A DNA stretch of 64,000 nucleotides, taken from Narthecium ossifragum (lineage: Eukaryota; Streptophyta; Magnoliopsida; Dioscoreales; Nartheciaceae). Positions 12,304 through 23,650 of this stretch are shown here, piece after piece. The stretch lies in assembly GCA_963920575.1 (NCBI GenBank), contig OY986973.1, forward strand, positions 8,319,601 to 8,383,600, given 5' to 3'. The notes under the pieces were generated by a model. The model worked only from the letters and a program-made list of their open reading frames with translations. It had not been told where the DNA came from and did not search any database. Position numbers and translations under genes: made by a program. Position 1 is the first letter of the stretch. Every line of letters starts with the position of its first letter.

Positions 12304-12306
12304 ACT

Positions 12307-12318
12307 TGGTATCAGAGC
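12307..12318 (+). promoter_or_regulatory. Primer binding site of element N
   Basis: TGGTATCAGAGC lies three bases after the LTR end. It is complementary to the 3' end of plant initiator methionyl tRNA, the commonest minus-strand primer of plant LTR elements. Confidence 0.9.
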
Positions 12319-14195
12319 TCCGTTCCTCCAACTGTGTGGTTCAGATCCTTCTGGAAACATCACTACCATGTACGAGGTACCCCATGAGAGTTTGGAGTAG
12401 CAATTCAAGATTCTGCAGGCCCAGTTGAACCTCTGTTCAACCTTGATGGAACGTAGTAGTAGGAGGTTGGATGGCAATATCAGGGTTGGAGCAGATCTCC
12501 AATTGGTGGTCGATGATAACTCAGACTCCGAGCCAGACTCCTACCCCAGCTACAAAGATTGCGGAATCTGACCCTGAGCCAACTCAGATTATGACTCCGG
12601 TTATAATTTCGGGTCCGATTGAGACACCAGCAACTAGTAAAGGAGAAGAGATCCAGGAGCTAGTCGAGGAGCAACAACCGTCCGATTCTCAGATCGAACT
12701 AGAGCACCTGTTGTTGAAACCTCTGCCAGACTTGGGTGAAACCTTCCTTCTACATTCCGATGATTTTTCTAGATTTTTACCTATTTTTCCATATTTGTTA
12801 CGGAATTTTCTCTCTCCTCCCGGTTTGGTTCGAGCCGCGGCTCATCCCTTACCTCCTTGGAATCGACTCGCCTCTGGCTCAACCGCGGCTCGCCATTGGC
12901 TCACCACCCACACCTGCGCCCCGCTCACCCTGAGCTGACCCTTCGTCGTCCCGGCTCAAAACCAGAGCCTGACGGCTCGTCCCCGAGCCGCCACCCCAAC
13001 GCCACCCTCCGACGCCGTCCTCTCCACCTACTCACCGAGGAAGCATCGGCGTCCTTCCCCGAAGTGACTGTGGCCGACCACGACCATAGAGGAACCTCGG
13101 ATCGCCGGAACCCAACTCCGAAAAATTCCATTGATCCTGCAGCCTTCACTCCGCCACTTGCCGAGGATGATCCCAAGATCATACCTCATGAGAAAGGTCC
13201 CAAGACCTTCCCATACCTGTTCCCAATGAGCTCAAGCACCGTCGCGGCCTAGATCACTGACGATCACCGGCGACGACATCCACCGCGCCGCCACCTTCAG
13301 ATCCGATGCATCCGAGGCCCAATCCGATGATCAGATCGTACGGATGGAACTCCCACATCCATGCGAAGCTTCCTGTGTCATTGCCACACTCCGGTTACAA
13401 CATTTTGCCGTTGATCCAGCTCTAGCAGCGCCTCAGCTATCCGATCAGGACTGCAACTTGATCCATCCGTTTGATCAGCGTGATCTTCGATCCAGTGCTT
13501 CCGATCTTTGATCTGAACATGATCAAAGAATCCCAAGCAATCAGGACCATCTAGATCATGTCCGAGTGATCACGATGCATACTCAGCCGTTGATCAAGCA
13601 TGCGAAGGTTGATATGAGTCATCAAATGAGCTACCCTCCTTATTCAGATGCCATCTTCAATCTGATCCGATTTGACTATGATGGTACCACCGGTTTGACT
13701 CAACTGACTCATGTCCAGATTGACACCGGTAGACCCAACCATATCAAATAGGTTTGGACCAGAGTACGACTCAGCATAGCTGAAGACTCAACTTGGTTCA
13801 ACCAACTTCTAGGCCAGACTAGTGCAGCTGAAGCGTGATCCAACCATCTTCACTTCAGATTGGACCAAAGCCAGCTTGACCCAGAATCAAGCCAAGTCCC
13901 TGCACAGTAGATCAGAACATGGAGATCAGATGCCATTTTATGGTCATGGGCAACTCTACTGATGGGACATGATGAGGATGATCCAGGAGAGCCATTGAAG
14001 ATCATATCGACCCCCAGATGCTCTATCCTCTGCACGATTCATCAGATGCTTGGTATTGCTACCATTGGACCCGTCATGGGATCGACTTGGTTTCTCACCA
14101 CCGAGTCCAGAGCTACAGAAGCAAGTTGATTCGGTCCAGCCACATACAGCCATCCTACCTGACTTGACTCTGGCCTTGACGACAAGGCCAATTCC

Positions 14196-14209
14196 GAAGG
14201 AAGGGGGGA
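14196..14209 (+). promoter_or_regulatory. Polypurine tract of element N
   Basis: gaaggaagggggga directly abuts the 3' LTR start TGATACGAG and is the expected plus-strand primer. Confidence 0.85.
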
Positions 14210-15550
14210 TGATACGAGTCGATCCGACTCGACCAACTGGATCCGAACCCAAAAGAGGAACCAAACTGGTTCAACCACTTTCCTAATTTGACTAGGACTT
14301 CCCTAGTTCAAACTAGAGTATTTGATTAGGATTTATCATTAATCTTTTATATTTAATTGTGTCCTAATTGATATTTGAGTTAGTAAGTTGAGTTGAGTCT
14401 GAAAGTTTTATTACTTGCTAATTAAGCAATGGGGGTTTTTAGTTGGATTAGGACTCTGTCAAGGCCTCCATAAAAGGGACCTCATTAGTTTGTATTAGGT
14501 CATGATGAATGATGAATGATGAATGAAGAAGAAAATTATGATTAGTTAAGAATAGTTGATAGAATATCATAGGAGTAGAGGTTATGTAGATTCCACCAGA
14601 TATCCACCATCGATCCACCTTCTTCCCCGTCGGTCATCTTCCCCGTAGCCGGCACCGCCTCCACCGATATTTCTCTCTCCCCGCCACTTTCTCTCTCCAC
14701 CACGTCAGCGCCACGTCAGCTTCCCTGCCATGTCATCGCCATCTTCTTCCTCTCTCCCGTGGCCCTAACCCTAGCTTCACCACCGCCATCCTTCCTGTAG
14801 CCTCTCTGGCCGTCCCCGTCGCTGACCAAGGCCTCCATCCTCTTCCCCCAAGCCCCACGACCTCGGCCAACCCCTTCACCGCCCCGTTCATCTTCTCCGG
14901 CGGTATCTCCGTCCTTCCCAAGGTTCACCGTCACCGACCCCTTCCAGATCCGCCGCCTCTAGCCATCCATTGGAAGATCGGATCCGTTAGATCCTTTCCT
15001 CGTCTCCCCACGACCCTTCCCATATACTTCCCGACGTCCCAAGCCCTAGCCGAGCTCCTCGTCGTCGTCCCTGACGCCGATCTGACACTAAACCCATCGC
15101 CAGCCACACCAGATCTCGTCCATCTAGCCATCCTCTGACCAATCCAACCCGTTGGATCTCATCCTCACCGCCAGGCGATCCTTCCTGACGGTATCCCGAC
15201 CCCCTCCGACGCCCTTACGCCGGCGATCTACTCCGGCGAACCTCAGCCCTTGGATCCAGTCCGGTTCAGCTAGCTTGAATCCGACTCAGCCCAACCTGAT
15301 TCAGCTCAACCACCTAATCTGGATCCAGTCCAATCCAACCAGGTCAACCTGATCCATATCAACTCAGACTTTACCCAGTCAAGTCCTATCCTATTAGGCT
15401 CAGCCAGATCTGAACCAGCTCAAGCCAGATCCGATCCAGCTAGTCAAATTCAGCCAATTGGACTCAAATCAAGTTCGATCAGGCCAATTCTGATCGATTG
15501 GAGCAGTAGAGACCCGATACGAGAGGATTACGAATAGACCGCTCATATCA
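14210..15550 (+). repeat. 3' LTR of element N
   Basis: 1,341 bp, TGATACGAG to CTCATATCA. The last copy of the terminal inverted repeat has one change from the 5' LTR (CTCGTATCA). It aligns throughout with 10993-12303, with small indels near 14500-14520 (gatgaatgatgaatga) and 14700-14725. It is followed by the TSD copy AAGTA. Confidence 0.9.
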
Positions 15551-16754
15551 AAGTATTGCATAAATCTTCGATGAAGCTACAATCAAATTCAGCATGATAA
15601 GAAATTCGGAAAAATAATGTTTGGTACCGGATAATGTTCAACAAGTGTGGATGAAATAAAGGGTAGATGCTCAAAGTGAGGTGTCCTAAAAGAGGTCTCA
15701 CAAGGATCATCCAAGTCATCACAGACATCATCCATCACATCAAAGACCAACATGTGATTTTTACATTAAACTTTATCAATATATGCATCAAGATTAGAGG
15801 CCTCATAAAAAGCTTTATGAACCGGCAAATTAATATCATGAGAATCCTCCTCAAGGTTAGATATATTCTCATAAAAACCTTCATAGACCAGCGGTACAAA
15901 ATCACATGAATCATTATCAAAATAAGGTATGTCCTCATGAAAAGCTTCTTAAAATGGCAAGTTTATATCGAATGATTCATCCTCCTTATTAGGTATGTGC
16001 TCATAAAAGGCTTCATAAACCGACATAATAACATCATCATGACTTACGGGACATATCAAATCATGCATGCATTCCTCAATACCATTATTATCAAGAAACA
16101 CCGGAGGGACCGATTCATCCACATTATAAGGTAAAATATCATCCACGGTATCACGAACCAGTAATACCTCAAAAGGAATATCATCATTGCATGCATCATA
16201 AACATTGGTAAAATGAGCATCATGAGACTTGTCATTAGAACTAAGGAGCACCAGCTCATTCCACAACCATCAACCTCATTATAATATGAATCCATCAAAG
16301 AAGCTAGTTGTCTAATTTGGGCTTCTATATTAGCTATTAATTGAGAATGAGAATGTACAATTGGTGTTAGTGCCTCAAAAGTCTCTAAATCGTTAAGAGT
16401 CCTTTCATCTAAAGATGAATCTACTTGTGCTTGTAGTTCAAAGGGACTGAGAGGCTCATACCAATGTTGGGGTGGTGGGTATTGTGTTTGAGGAAGATAA
16501 GATGGTTCAAAATTAGGTGCAAAGTATTGGTCCGGTATGCTTGAATCTTGTGGTTGAACATTATGAGGATAATAACCTTGGAATTGCCAATAAGGGTATG
16601 GATGATCAGTCAAAGCTAGATCATAGGTGTATGAATGTGAATCATATATCGGGTTTGCGAAATCATATGTATCATTAATATAAATGGGTGCATAATTAGA
16701 TGGTAAATTGTAATCATTCAACGTGACACACGGTGGTATATAATTATCGGCCAT
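15551..16754 (-). pseudogene. 5' open frames of element 1 (unknown, gag position)
   Basis: About 260 bases downstream (in sense) of the primer site a frame begins with ATG at 16754 (MADNYIPPCVTLNDYNLP...). It runs about 165 residues before a shift, and the sense continues in another frame at 16266-15949 (an acidic stretch, ...SFDINLPF). It is rich in Y, P, N and D early on. It then has a stretch with ANIEAQIRQLASLMD that is reminiscent of helical segments in Athila gag proteins. No zinc knuckle or capsid signature is visible. A non-standard gag-like ORF of a non-autonomous family is my best reading; function unknown. Confidence 0.45.
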
Positions 16755-17009
16755 GTATAAATAATTAATTAAACAAGGACTAAGTAAAAAGTTAGAAATA
16801 CATTACAAGGGGTTGGTCCAAGCACGAGACGTCCGTCGTCTATCGTATACCGTTGATTTTCCTCACGTCGACGTCTCCTAACAACAAGAAGATATAGCAA
16901 TGTAAGTATGAATTTCTTTTTTTTTTAAGATATGAAACAAAATTTAAAATAAAGATATTTATATGGAATATTAGACTAAGCAAAGCAATTCAATCATCTC
17001 CTATAGCAC

Positions 17010-17027
17010 TCCCCGGCAACGGCGCCA
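17010..17027 (-). promoter_or_regulatory. Primer binding site of element 1
   Basis: In sense it reads TGGCGCCGTTGCCGGGGA, the complement of the 3' end of tRNA-Asp, as used by Athila-type elements. It lies 14 bases from the LTR end at 17042. The identical site is at 36851 in element H. Confidence 0.9.
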
Positions 17028-17060
17028 AAATTTGTTAAACTTGAAAAGTGTCGTAGCTTA

Positions 17061-18646
17061 GGGGTTGTTTGTTTAGCTGGAATGGAGACTGAAATGGCTG
17101 GAATGGAATGGCATTCCAGCCATCATGCTGTTTGTTTCACTGGAATGGCCTCCATTCCATTCCAAAAGTATTCCAAAAGCATTCCAATCAGCTCCATTCC
17201 AGTCAAATGTTTCTGGCCAAATATTGGCCAGAAACATATTCCAGCCGATTTTTCCACCGGCTTTCCATCCGCGCAGAGATCCGTAGCTCACAAGTGAGAG
17301 AGAGATGAAGGGAGAGGAGTGCCAGAATGGACGAGTACAAGGAAGTGCCGTTCAAGAAGTGAGCTTGCTCACGGCCATCGGAGGGCTCCTGGAGCCTGGA
17401 GAACATCCACCAGTTCATAAGGAAGAAGAACGCCACCATGCCAATCCAGGCCGTGATGCACCTCGACGACCTCCTTGGCCACCACCCACTCAAACCCCCA
17501 CCCTTCTTCCTCCTGGGCCACTGCCCTTGCTCTCTCCCCGCAGATCTTCCCCTCCAAAGCGCCAAAGCGCCGAAGCCAACGATCCCCTCCATCTGGAGTT
17601 GTCGGGCCGTGAAGAGAAGGGGGAAAACCTACTGCTGCTGCTCCGGAAAGAGGTGGAAAAGGAGGAGGGCGGAGGTGGCGAGGGAGTGATACCAACCTGA
17701 GAAAAGAAGAGGAAGAAGACACGGTTCCGCGATTCTTTCTCGAATAGGATCCCCTTCCTCTACGATCTATGAATTAATACTTTGGGGTTTGTTTCTTGAT
17801 AGAAAGGACGGGCCCAACGGAAGCTTCGAGGGCCTCAGCCTTGTTGGGCTTCATAGATTAACGTCACACGCCACATATCTTGAGTGTTAAGATGGCCTGG
17901 CCTTTGCGTTTAAGTTATATATGATCTTGATTAAATCAACTCTTTGATATATATTCTTGCATTAAATAGCATTTTTAAGTTCAGATTGCAAAATCATGGA
18001 ATAGTTTTGGCATCTAAATATTCCTATCAAACAGTTGTAATTGATATGAGATTTTTGCAAGTAATTGACATGTAATTGAATGCTATCATCTGAATTGTTA
18101 ATTTGGATTGTTCATGATGAGGTTTCAAATATTGTACATGACTTCTTCTTTTTTTGTACATGGGTGTTATAATTTTGATTAACATCATCTTACATATTTA
18201 GAACTTAAATGTTCCGTCAATAAAATTCTGAAGTGATTATAAAATTCCGTCAATAAAATATGATTACAAAAAAAAAAAAAAAAAAAAAAACAAAGAAATT
18301 CCGAAGTGATTATATTTTCATCAACATAGATATCCAAATATCACAATCATATCATATTATTAATGTCATAAAAAGTTTAATAAATATTAAAATCGGAATA
18401 CATGATGGTATTCTCACCACTAGTATTCAGGGGTGACCATATCCCCCATTCCATCGTAAAACAAACACAAAAACTGAAAAAGTCGCTGGATTTTGTTTCC
18501 ATTCCAACACCAAACAAACAACAAAAATGACATTCCATTCCATTCCACCACCACCAAACAAACAGCAAAAGTGACATTCCATTCCACTAGAATCACATTC
18601 CATTCCAGTCACATTTCAAAAGCATTCCAACGAAACAAACGCCCCT
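17061..18646. mobile_element. PIF/Harbinger-like non-autonomous element
   Basis: The left end is GGGGTTGTTTGTTTAGCTGG; the right end read inward is AGGGGCGTTTGTTTCGTTGG. Both lead into repeats of GGAATGGAATGG. The target duplication is TTA (17058-17060 and 18647-18649), as used by PIF/Harbinger elements. The intact site in the sister LTR (4208-4225, cttaacaag) confirms the insertion exactly. 1,586 bp with no transposase signature, so it is non-autonomous. It carries a GC-rich block (next entry) and a poly-A tract at 18267-18290. Confidence 0.8.
17290..17735. other. GC-rich sequence carried by the Harbinger-like element
   Basis: About 440 bp of clearly higher GC than the element's own AT-rich ends. 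All frames are short. The minus frame 17592-17203 contains a single strongly hydrophobic segment (ITAWIGMVAFFFLMNWWMF) followed by SRLQEP, like a type II membrane anchor. A plus frame at 17438-17689 is also open. Composition suggests a captured host exon. I cannot name the gene, and the strand is uncertain. Confidence 0.35.
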
Positions 18647-20429
18647 TTAACAAGTCTACTCAAAATTACAAATTTATAATCAAACTATGAACTAACTACT
18701 TTAGAGTTAGCTAGCAGTGAGTCCTAGTTAAATCCACAGGGAATGCGTAGGAAAGTAATTAAACTACTAAACTCAATCTAAATATTCCTATGAATAAGTT
18801 GAGAAAGATTCAGAATTGAAATTAAACTAACTTTATACTAAGGATTGATAAATACGAGAAAAAGATATCAGAGAATTCTTAATCAATAACTAGGATTCTA
18901 CTAGGTCTTCTTAGGATTAGAACGTGTTAACCAAACTGAATGGCTTTTCTAATGGTTGATAGGTGAATGACTAGTTCTCCCTATCACTCAACAAGTTTCG
19001 ATTAGGATCCTATATCGGTGAGAGCAATTATCTAAAAGTCAGTGACCTAATGATTAGTTATGATCACTGCTAACGAATCCTTTGATCAGGATGAATTCAT
19101 CGCGAGAAAATAGTATAATATGGATTTAGGTGTAAGATCAAGATGGTTCTAGCACCTTGAGATCGTCAAATATAATGTATCAAGGATTAGCAGTTAACCT
19201 AGTGGTTCTAGCACTTACGAAATCCCTAATCTTGAATTAAGATGAATAACGGATTAAGAGTTGGTTATAATGGTTTTAGCATTACGTGTAATGCTTTTAG
19301 CATCACAAGACTCTTAATCTCGAGAAGAAAATCCTCACATCCATGGTTCTAGGATCAATATTTTGATGAGAATCTCTAAACTCAAGCCCTAACATGCTCA
19401 AGACCTAGATCTAGAGCATAAAGAAACCAATCATTCACCCACTAATAATAAAATCAAACCAAGTTCATAAAGAAATTAAAATCAATCCATACAAATCATT
19501 CAAAGAGGTATACAAGCCCTAAATCTTAGCAATCCATAATAGAAACCCTAGTTACATCATAAGAATCCCATGGTAAAAAGTTTAGCTACTCATCCTTAGG
19601 ATTTGATCCATAGATGAAGGTTGATGAAGCTCTTCCGCCATGGATTTCAATCCCAAAAGATTGTAAAAAGAAAAGTTAAAAGAGGAAAAAGAAACTAAGA
19701 AAAAGTGCTCCCTCTCCTTGGCCTCCAAGCAGCCAAGAGAGAGTCTAGAGAGCCCCCCTAAGAGAGAAACAAGAGCCCCCAAAAACGCTAGAACATGCCT
19801 ATTTATAACCTAGGTATCCCCTTAACTCGGATTAGATCTGGGCCTTTGATTTGGCTTAACAGATATCAAACGATCGATCATTTAGGAGTGAAGATTGATC
19901 CAGTGAACCCAAAAAACTGGATGCACCCAAGTATCATTGATCATTCAAAAGGGCATGATCAATCATATAAAATATGGCTCTCTGTCGTCTCTGCTACAGT
20001 CCAATGATCGATCCTTTAGGGGAGGATGATCCATCGTTCTGTCTTCGTATTTACTCTTTTGCCATTCACACTGCGTCATTGGTACTAAAAATGTCATAAC
20101 TTATTGTAGAAAACTCAGAATCACGAACCGTAAAATTCTCCAGAAACTAGACTTGAAGATCTTTCCAAAACAATATGGTACATCATCTGGTTCTTTCTGA
20201 GAAGGTACATGTTTGATGTCAAAGATGGCCCATCTTTGCTCCTTTGCTCATTTGCTCCTAGCAGGTTCTTTATTTGTTCGTTTTAGTATCAAACCTGATC
20301 TAATCTTCATTAAAGACTCTTATACCTAAAATACATCATAAACTATCAAAATAGTATTGGTCAGAGACTAACAAGATCTCGTTAAAAGGACGATTTGTGC
20401 ACTTTTCACGTCTTATGAACTAGGAAAGT

Positions 20430-20444
20430 GTAAGTTGGGGGGTG
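20430..20444 (+). promoter_or_regulatory. Polypurine tract of the outer Athila-like element
   Basis: gtaagttggggggtg precedes the LTR start TGATGAGTCATG, the same layout as in element H at 46056-46066. Confidence 0.7.
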
Positions 20445-21721
20445 TGATGAGTCATGAAATATTAATAATTTAACCCATTAATTTATCTTTGCTAGCCCAA
20501 GAGTACTTGTATTTGGTAGTTTGTTAGTTGATTTCAGGTTTTATGAAAATTCAAAATAGAAAATACAGAAAAACAGTTAATATGCTGAAAATACGTCGCT
20601 TCGTTGTCTGTTTGAAAAGAATTCACAAAAATCTCCAGAAAATTCCTAAAATCTTGAAATTTGGAGGAAGGTGAGAAAACATGGAGATGAACAAATTCAT
20701 GTTGGAAGATTTGATAAATTTGATATAGAAGTTCAATAATTATCAAGATGAGATATGCTGAAAAATAAGTCTGGCCGATCAATCGTTCTCCTGGACGATC
20801 GATCAGTGGCGACGAATGATCAATCGGTCATACGGACGATCAATCGATCGGATGAAAGTCCAAGTTTTGGAAAGAGTAAGAATTTCAATATAATCGAATT
20901 GCAATTGTTTTGGCCCGAGTATCACTCTATAAAAATTGGTTTTCTGGCCGAAAATTGATCATCATCATAGAGAGAATATAGACAATTAGGGTTTCTGAAG
21001 ATGGTGGAGCCGAGGCGTGGATTCCTATTATTATTCATCAAATTTATGGCTTTCAATTCCAAGATGAGTGGATAATTCCTCTAATTCGGGATCTCATGAA
21101 GTTTTAGGATAACTTCTTTGTATTTTGTAGTTTGAATCTTATATTCTTTTTCTGGACATAATCATATGAATTTGATTTTAATGATAATAGAGTTGAAGGA
21201 ACAGAGTACCGTTTACGTAATTTCAGGCCTATATGATTCTTGTAATTGATTTTAGAGATCTATAGGATGGTTTTCATGTGGTTTGTGAATACTCGATAAG
21301 ATATTTTATGCTTAGTGACGATGAGTTGTACTTATTTTACCTCGAAGACAAGCTATGCTAATCGAAGATAAAGTATGTCTTTGGAAAACACTTACCTTCT
21401 TTTAAGGATTTATGCAAGCTAACTAAACTGGATTGAAGAATCCCTGGGTTTTTCTCTTATTGATTTACTTTAATCTTTTTACATTACTTTCTTAATTAGT
21501 TTTAATTAATCAATTTCCAAAATCCAATAAACCATTCATTGCTTTGGGATTAGAGTTTTGGGATTTAATTTCACCTTTGTTATTTAAATCAAGAGTTTCC
21601 TTATGCTTCGACTTCGGACTTCATCGCTATTCTACCCTATAGTTGAGTGTTTGAATAAAGGTTTATAAATTTCTTAATTGTGAGTTGCACATGATTTAAT
21701 GACACATTTGTTACACGATCA
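20445..21721 (+). repeat. 3' LTR of the outer Athila-like element (family G)
   Basis: 1,277 bp, TGATGAGTCATG to ...TACACGATCA. A TATA box (ctctataaaaa) is at 20925. Just upstream, 20770-20870 is packed with GATCAATCG and GATCGATC words. It aligns with the solo LTR at 57507-58917 and, inverted, with 24766-25245. Downstream it meets a T-family fragment directly, so no second TSD can be read. Confidence 0.8.
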
Positions 21722-22063
21722 ACGACTCCAAAGGGCAAATCGGTAATTTGTTCAGACGGAGTTAGGTTTCACACGCGTAATGCACACACAACATCATTAG
21801 TGATGAATGTTCTTGTTAGAACCCTAAGCAAGCTTAAAATTGGAAGATCTAAGCTTAGGGGAAAACATTTGTCGATGCTTCAGGCTGTTTTCGATGCTTC
21901 TTTGATTCCTTTTCAATCTGTATCAACGTTATGACCTACCTAATCATGTCTAGTACCAGCATGCTTAATTATGTGGGTTTATACCAAGTTTACATATTGG
22001 CTAAGTTTCATGTAAGTTACAGTTTTTATGTCGAATTGAAACATGCTACATATATGTATATAC
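21722..22063 (+). repeat. Fragment of a family T LTR
   Basis: The stretch with 'ggtaatttgttcagacgg...tttcacacgcgtaatgcacacacaac...ttgttagaaccctaagc' is the same block as 54660-54755 in copy E (sense plus). Both ends are missing: the left is replaced by the Athila-like LTR and the right is cut by the Mutator-like element at 22064. No ORF of note. Confidence 0.6.
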
Positions 22064-22429
22064 TAGGGATTTTTGCATTTCGATACCCTGCACTTTCCTT
22101 GAATTGCACTTTAATACCATCGGGTTTGGGATTTGTAATTTGATGCATCTAACTTATACATTTATGTATACTTTAATATCGACCCTCGATGCCGTTACAC
22201 TAAGTTGACGGCAAACATTCATATGTCTAATTTTGAGTGGTTTCGCACCGGTTTGCTGATGTGTTTACTAACGTGGGATAATAAAGAGAAAAGAGACAAA
22301 GAGAGATGGGTGAAGCTGTCAGCGACGATGGGGAGGGCGGTGGCGAGGGATGGGGGCCTCTCATCGATTGGTGTTGGCTATATGGGTAAGGGGGCGTGGA
22401 GATCGATCCTGGCCATCCGATTGGACCCC

Positions 22430-22815
22430 CTCTGGGCACAGGTGGAGGTGCTTTGGAAGCAAGCCTCCGACCATGCTGCGCTCTCCTCCGCCTACGCGTC
22501 CTTCGCCTGCTGCCTCAAGCTCGAGGCCTCCAAGCACCTCCGGCTCTTCCATTCCCTCTCGTTAAACTACTCGTCCTTGATCTCCTCCATCGGGTTGGAG
22601 ATCAACGGCGAGCTCAATGAGGAGGAGGCCGTCTGGCGCCTTGAGATCACCGTCCGAGACCGAATTAGGGAGACGCGGAAGCTTGTGGGTCACTTGACAA
22701 TGGGCTCAAGATCCAGAAGCTCAAGGACTCCATCTTCGCCGCCAAAGAGCGTCTCACCAAGGCCAAGAAGTAGGGGGCCTTTGCCAGCCTCATAGTGGCC
22801 AAGAAGCAGGGAGCC
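22430..22815 (+). pseudogene. GAUT8: Fragment of galacturonosyltransferase GAUT8/QUA1-like gene
   Basis: The frame from 22454 reads KQASDHAALSSAYASFACCL, KLEASKHLRLFHSLSLNYSS, then RDRIRETRKL. After a one-base shift near 22697 it reads DNGLKIQKLKDSIFAAKERL and TKAKK-stop-GAFASLIVAKK. This is the stem region of GAUT8/QUASIMODO1, a Golgi type II membrane glycosyltransferase that builds homogalacturonan pectin. The family has ADDHRSLALAYASYARKLKL and LKIQKLKDTIFAVNEQL in the same order. Only this N-terminal stem is present: no membrane anchor and no GT8 catalytic domain. The shift and a TAG at 22771 (Gln in the family) make it a pseudogene fragment. It sits inside the Mutator-like inverted repeats. 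Paralogue assignment is from memory of the family. Confidence 0.75.
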
Positions 22816-22829
22816 TCTGTTTTCTTCTT

Positions 22830-23650
22830 AGTCTCTCTCTTCCTCTTCCGATCTCCCTTCTTCTTCTTCTTCTTTCTTTCTCCTTCTTCTTCTCCTTTCT
22901 TTCTCCTTCTCCTTCTCCTTCTCCTTCTCATTCTCCTTCTGCTTCTCCTTCTTCTTCTTTCTTCTCCTCCCCTATCTCTCTTTTATTTCCTTTGTTTCTC
23001 CCCCTCCTCTGTTTTCATCCGTACGATGTCAGCGCCACCATCGTCACTTTCCTCCTCTCCCCCCATCCTCCTTGTGGCCCAGGATGAAATCTCTCACTAA
23101 AATCAAAAGAAGAAATCTCTCAATATGTGGTTCTCCTTCACTAGCGAGCACACACCCTCACATGCATGTCGACATCCGCCTCGCATGCACATTGACATCC
23201 ACCTCAACAACCATGAGCAGCTTCGTTGCAGCCACACCTCTGTGAGAAGCTTCGCAGCGGTGGCGTCGAGTTGGTGTATGACCCCTCGCAGGCACACGAC
23301 CCCTCCGGTGGCCATGCCTCCGTGAGATGCTTCTAACAATGACTAACTCGACGACCCCTCGCATGAATGTTGACGCTACCAACGTTTCACGGTGTGCATG
23401 CACGTGCGCTCACGGTCGCGTCCCCTATGACGTTCGCCTAGCACCAACTCACATCGCATGCATTGGGGAGATCCGTTCCACTGCCAACAAGTCCCTCATC
23501 TCCACCCTCATCCCCGCCATGTAAAACCTCGACGTCGTCGTCTCTGTTCCATTGCCGACAAGTCCCTCACAACCATATCTCTCTCTCTCTCAGGGAAGAG
23601 ATGCTAACATCTTGTCAATGGGCTGATTGTGGTCACGTGCGTGTCACATG
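22830..23650. other. Low-complexity and unassigned interior of the Mutator-like element
   Basis: 22855-22960 is a CTT/CTTCTC microsatellite that produces long Ser/Leu/Phe frames without meaning. 23120-23500 is GC-rich with repeated words such as 'cgacccctcgca' and 'gtgagaagcttc/gtgagatgcttc', giving short frames on both strands. It may be a second captured segment, but I recognise no protein. Confidence 0.4.

Larger units (their letters stand above)
12304..14209 (+). other. Internal region of element N
   Basis: A short frame from 12370 (MYEVPHESLE then a stop) leads into an ORF at 12471-12938 (155 residues) that is acidic and proline-rich in its first half and has no motif I recognise. From 12900 to 13330 the DNA is GC-rich with no meaningful frame, and to 14195 I see only short frames. 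No zinc knuckle, DTG/DSG, YxDD or DDE signature is present. The 12370-12940 stretch is where a gag would be expected, but homology is not demonstrable by eye. Confidence 0.5.
10993..15550 (+). mobile_element. Element N: complete non-autonomous LTR retrotransposon
   Basis: 4,558 bp with two full LTRs (1,311 and 1,341 bp), an initiator-Met tRNA primer site at 12307, a polypurine tract at 14196-14209 and an exact 5-bp TSD, AAGTA (10988-10992 and 15551-15555). The 1.9-kb internal region has no RT, integrase or protease signature, so mobilisation must have been supplied in trans. By eye the LTRs differ at roughly one base in twelve over their first 200 bp, so the insertion is not recent. It sits inside element 1. 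It is too long for a TRIM (terminal-repeat retrotransposon in miniature). LARD-like is a fair label; the parent lineage is unknown. Confidence 0.9.
4201..20416 (-). mobile_element. Element 1: non-autonomous Athila-like LTR element, minus strand
   Basis: Two LTRs (4201-5977 and 17042-20416), a tRNA-Asp type primer site at 17010-17027 and a polypurine tract at 5978-5990 define a minus-strand Ty3-gypsy element. The TSD is GAGCT/GAACT, one mismatch. It contains three later insertions (7233-10149, 10993-15550, 17061-18646). Without them it is about 7.1 kb with only 3.6 kb between the LTRs, and I see no protease, RT, RNase H or integrase motif. The few open frames (15949-16754 and 10487-10992) are not standard pol parts. 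Athila-like assignment rests on the primer site, the 'gttggggggagTGATAAG' polypurine junction and shared 3' non-coding motifs. Confidence 0.75.
17042..20416 (-). repeat. 5' LTR of element 1, split by a Harbinger-like element
   Basis: After removing 17061-18646 and one TTA this LTR is about 1,786 bp, matching the 3' LTR at 4201-5977 in length and order. The terminal CA appears lost at 20416. The same 'ggttctagca' repeats occur at 19140-19350. It lies next to the plus-strand polypurine tract of the older Athila-like element. Confidence 0.85.
4038..21721 (+). mobile_element. 3' end of a plus-strand Athila-like element, split by element 1
   Basis: The left part (4038-4200) is the pre-LTR non-coding end of an Athila-like element. 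It is closely similar, in inverse orientation, to 6057-6166 inside element 1. The right part resumes at 20417 with a polypurine tract and a 3' LTR (20445-21721). Removing 4201-20416 joins '...aatagagct' to 'aggaaagtgtaagttgggggg'. That matches the same region in other Athila-like copies of this window and leaves a GAGCT/GAACT duplication. Its body and 5' LTR are absent. Confidence 0.7.

Noticed and set aside
17203..17592. Naming the Harbinger cargo as an O-fucosyltransferase anchor
   Set aside because: The hydrophobic segment followed by SRLQ is suggestive, but no second motif supports it.
22855..23060. Leucine/serine-rich ORF (22795-23100) as a membrane protein
   Set aside because: It is translated from a CTT/CTC microsatellite.
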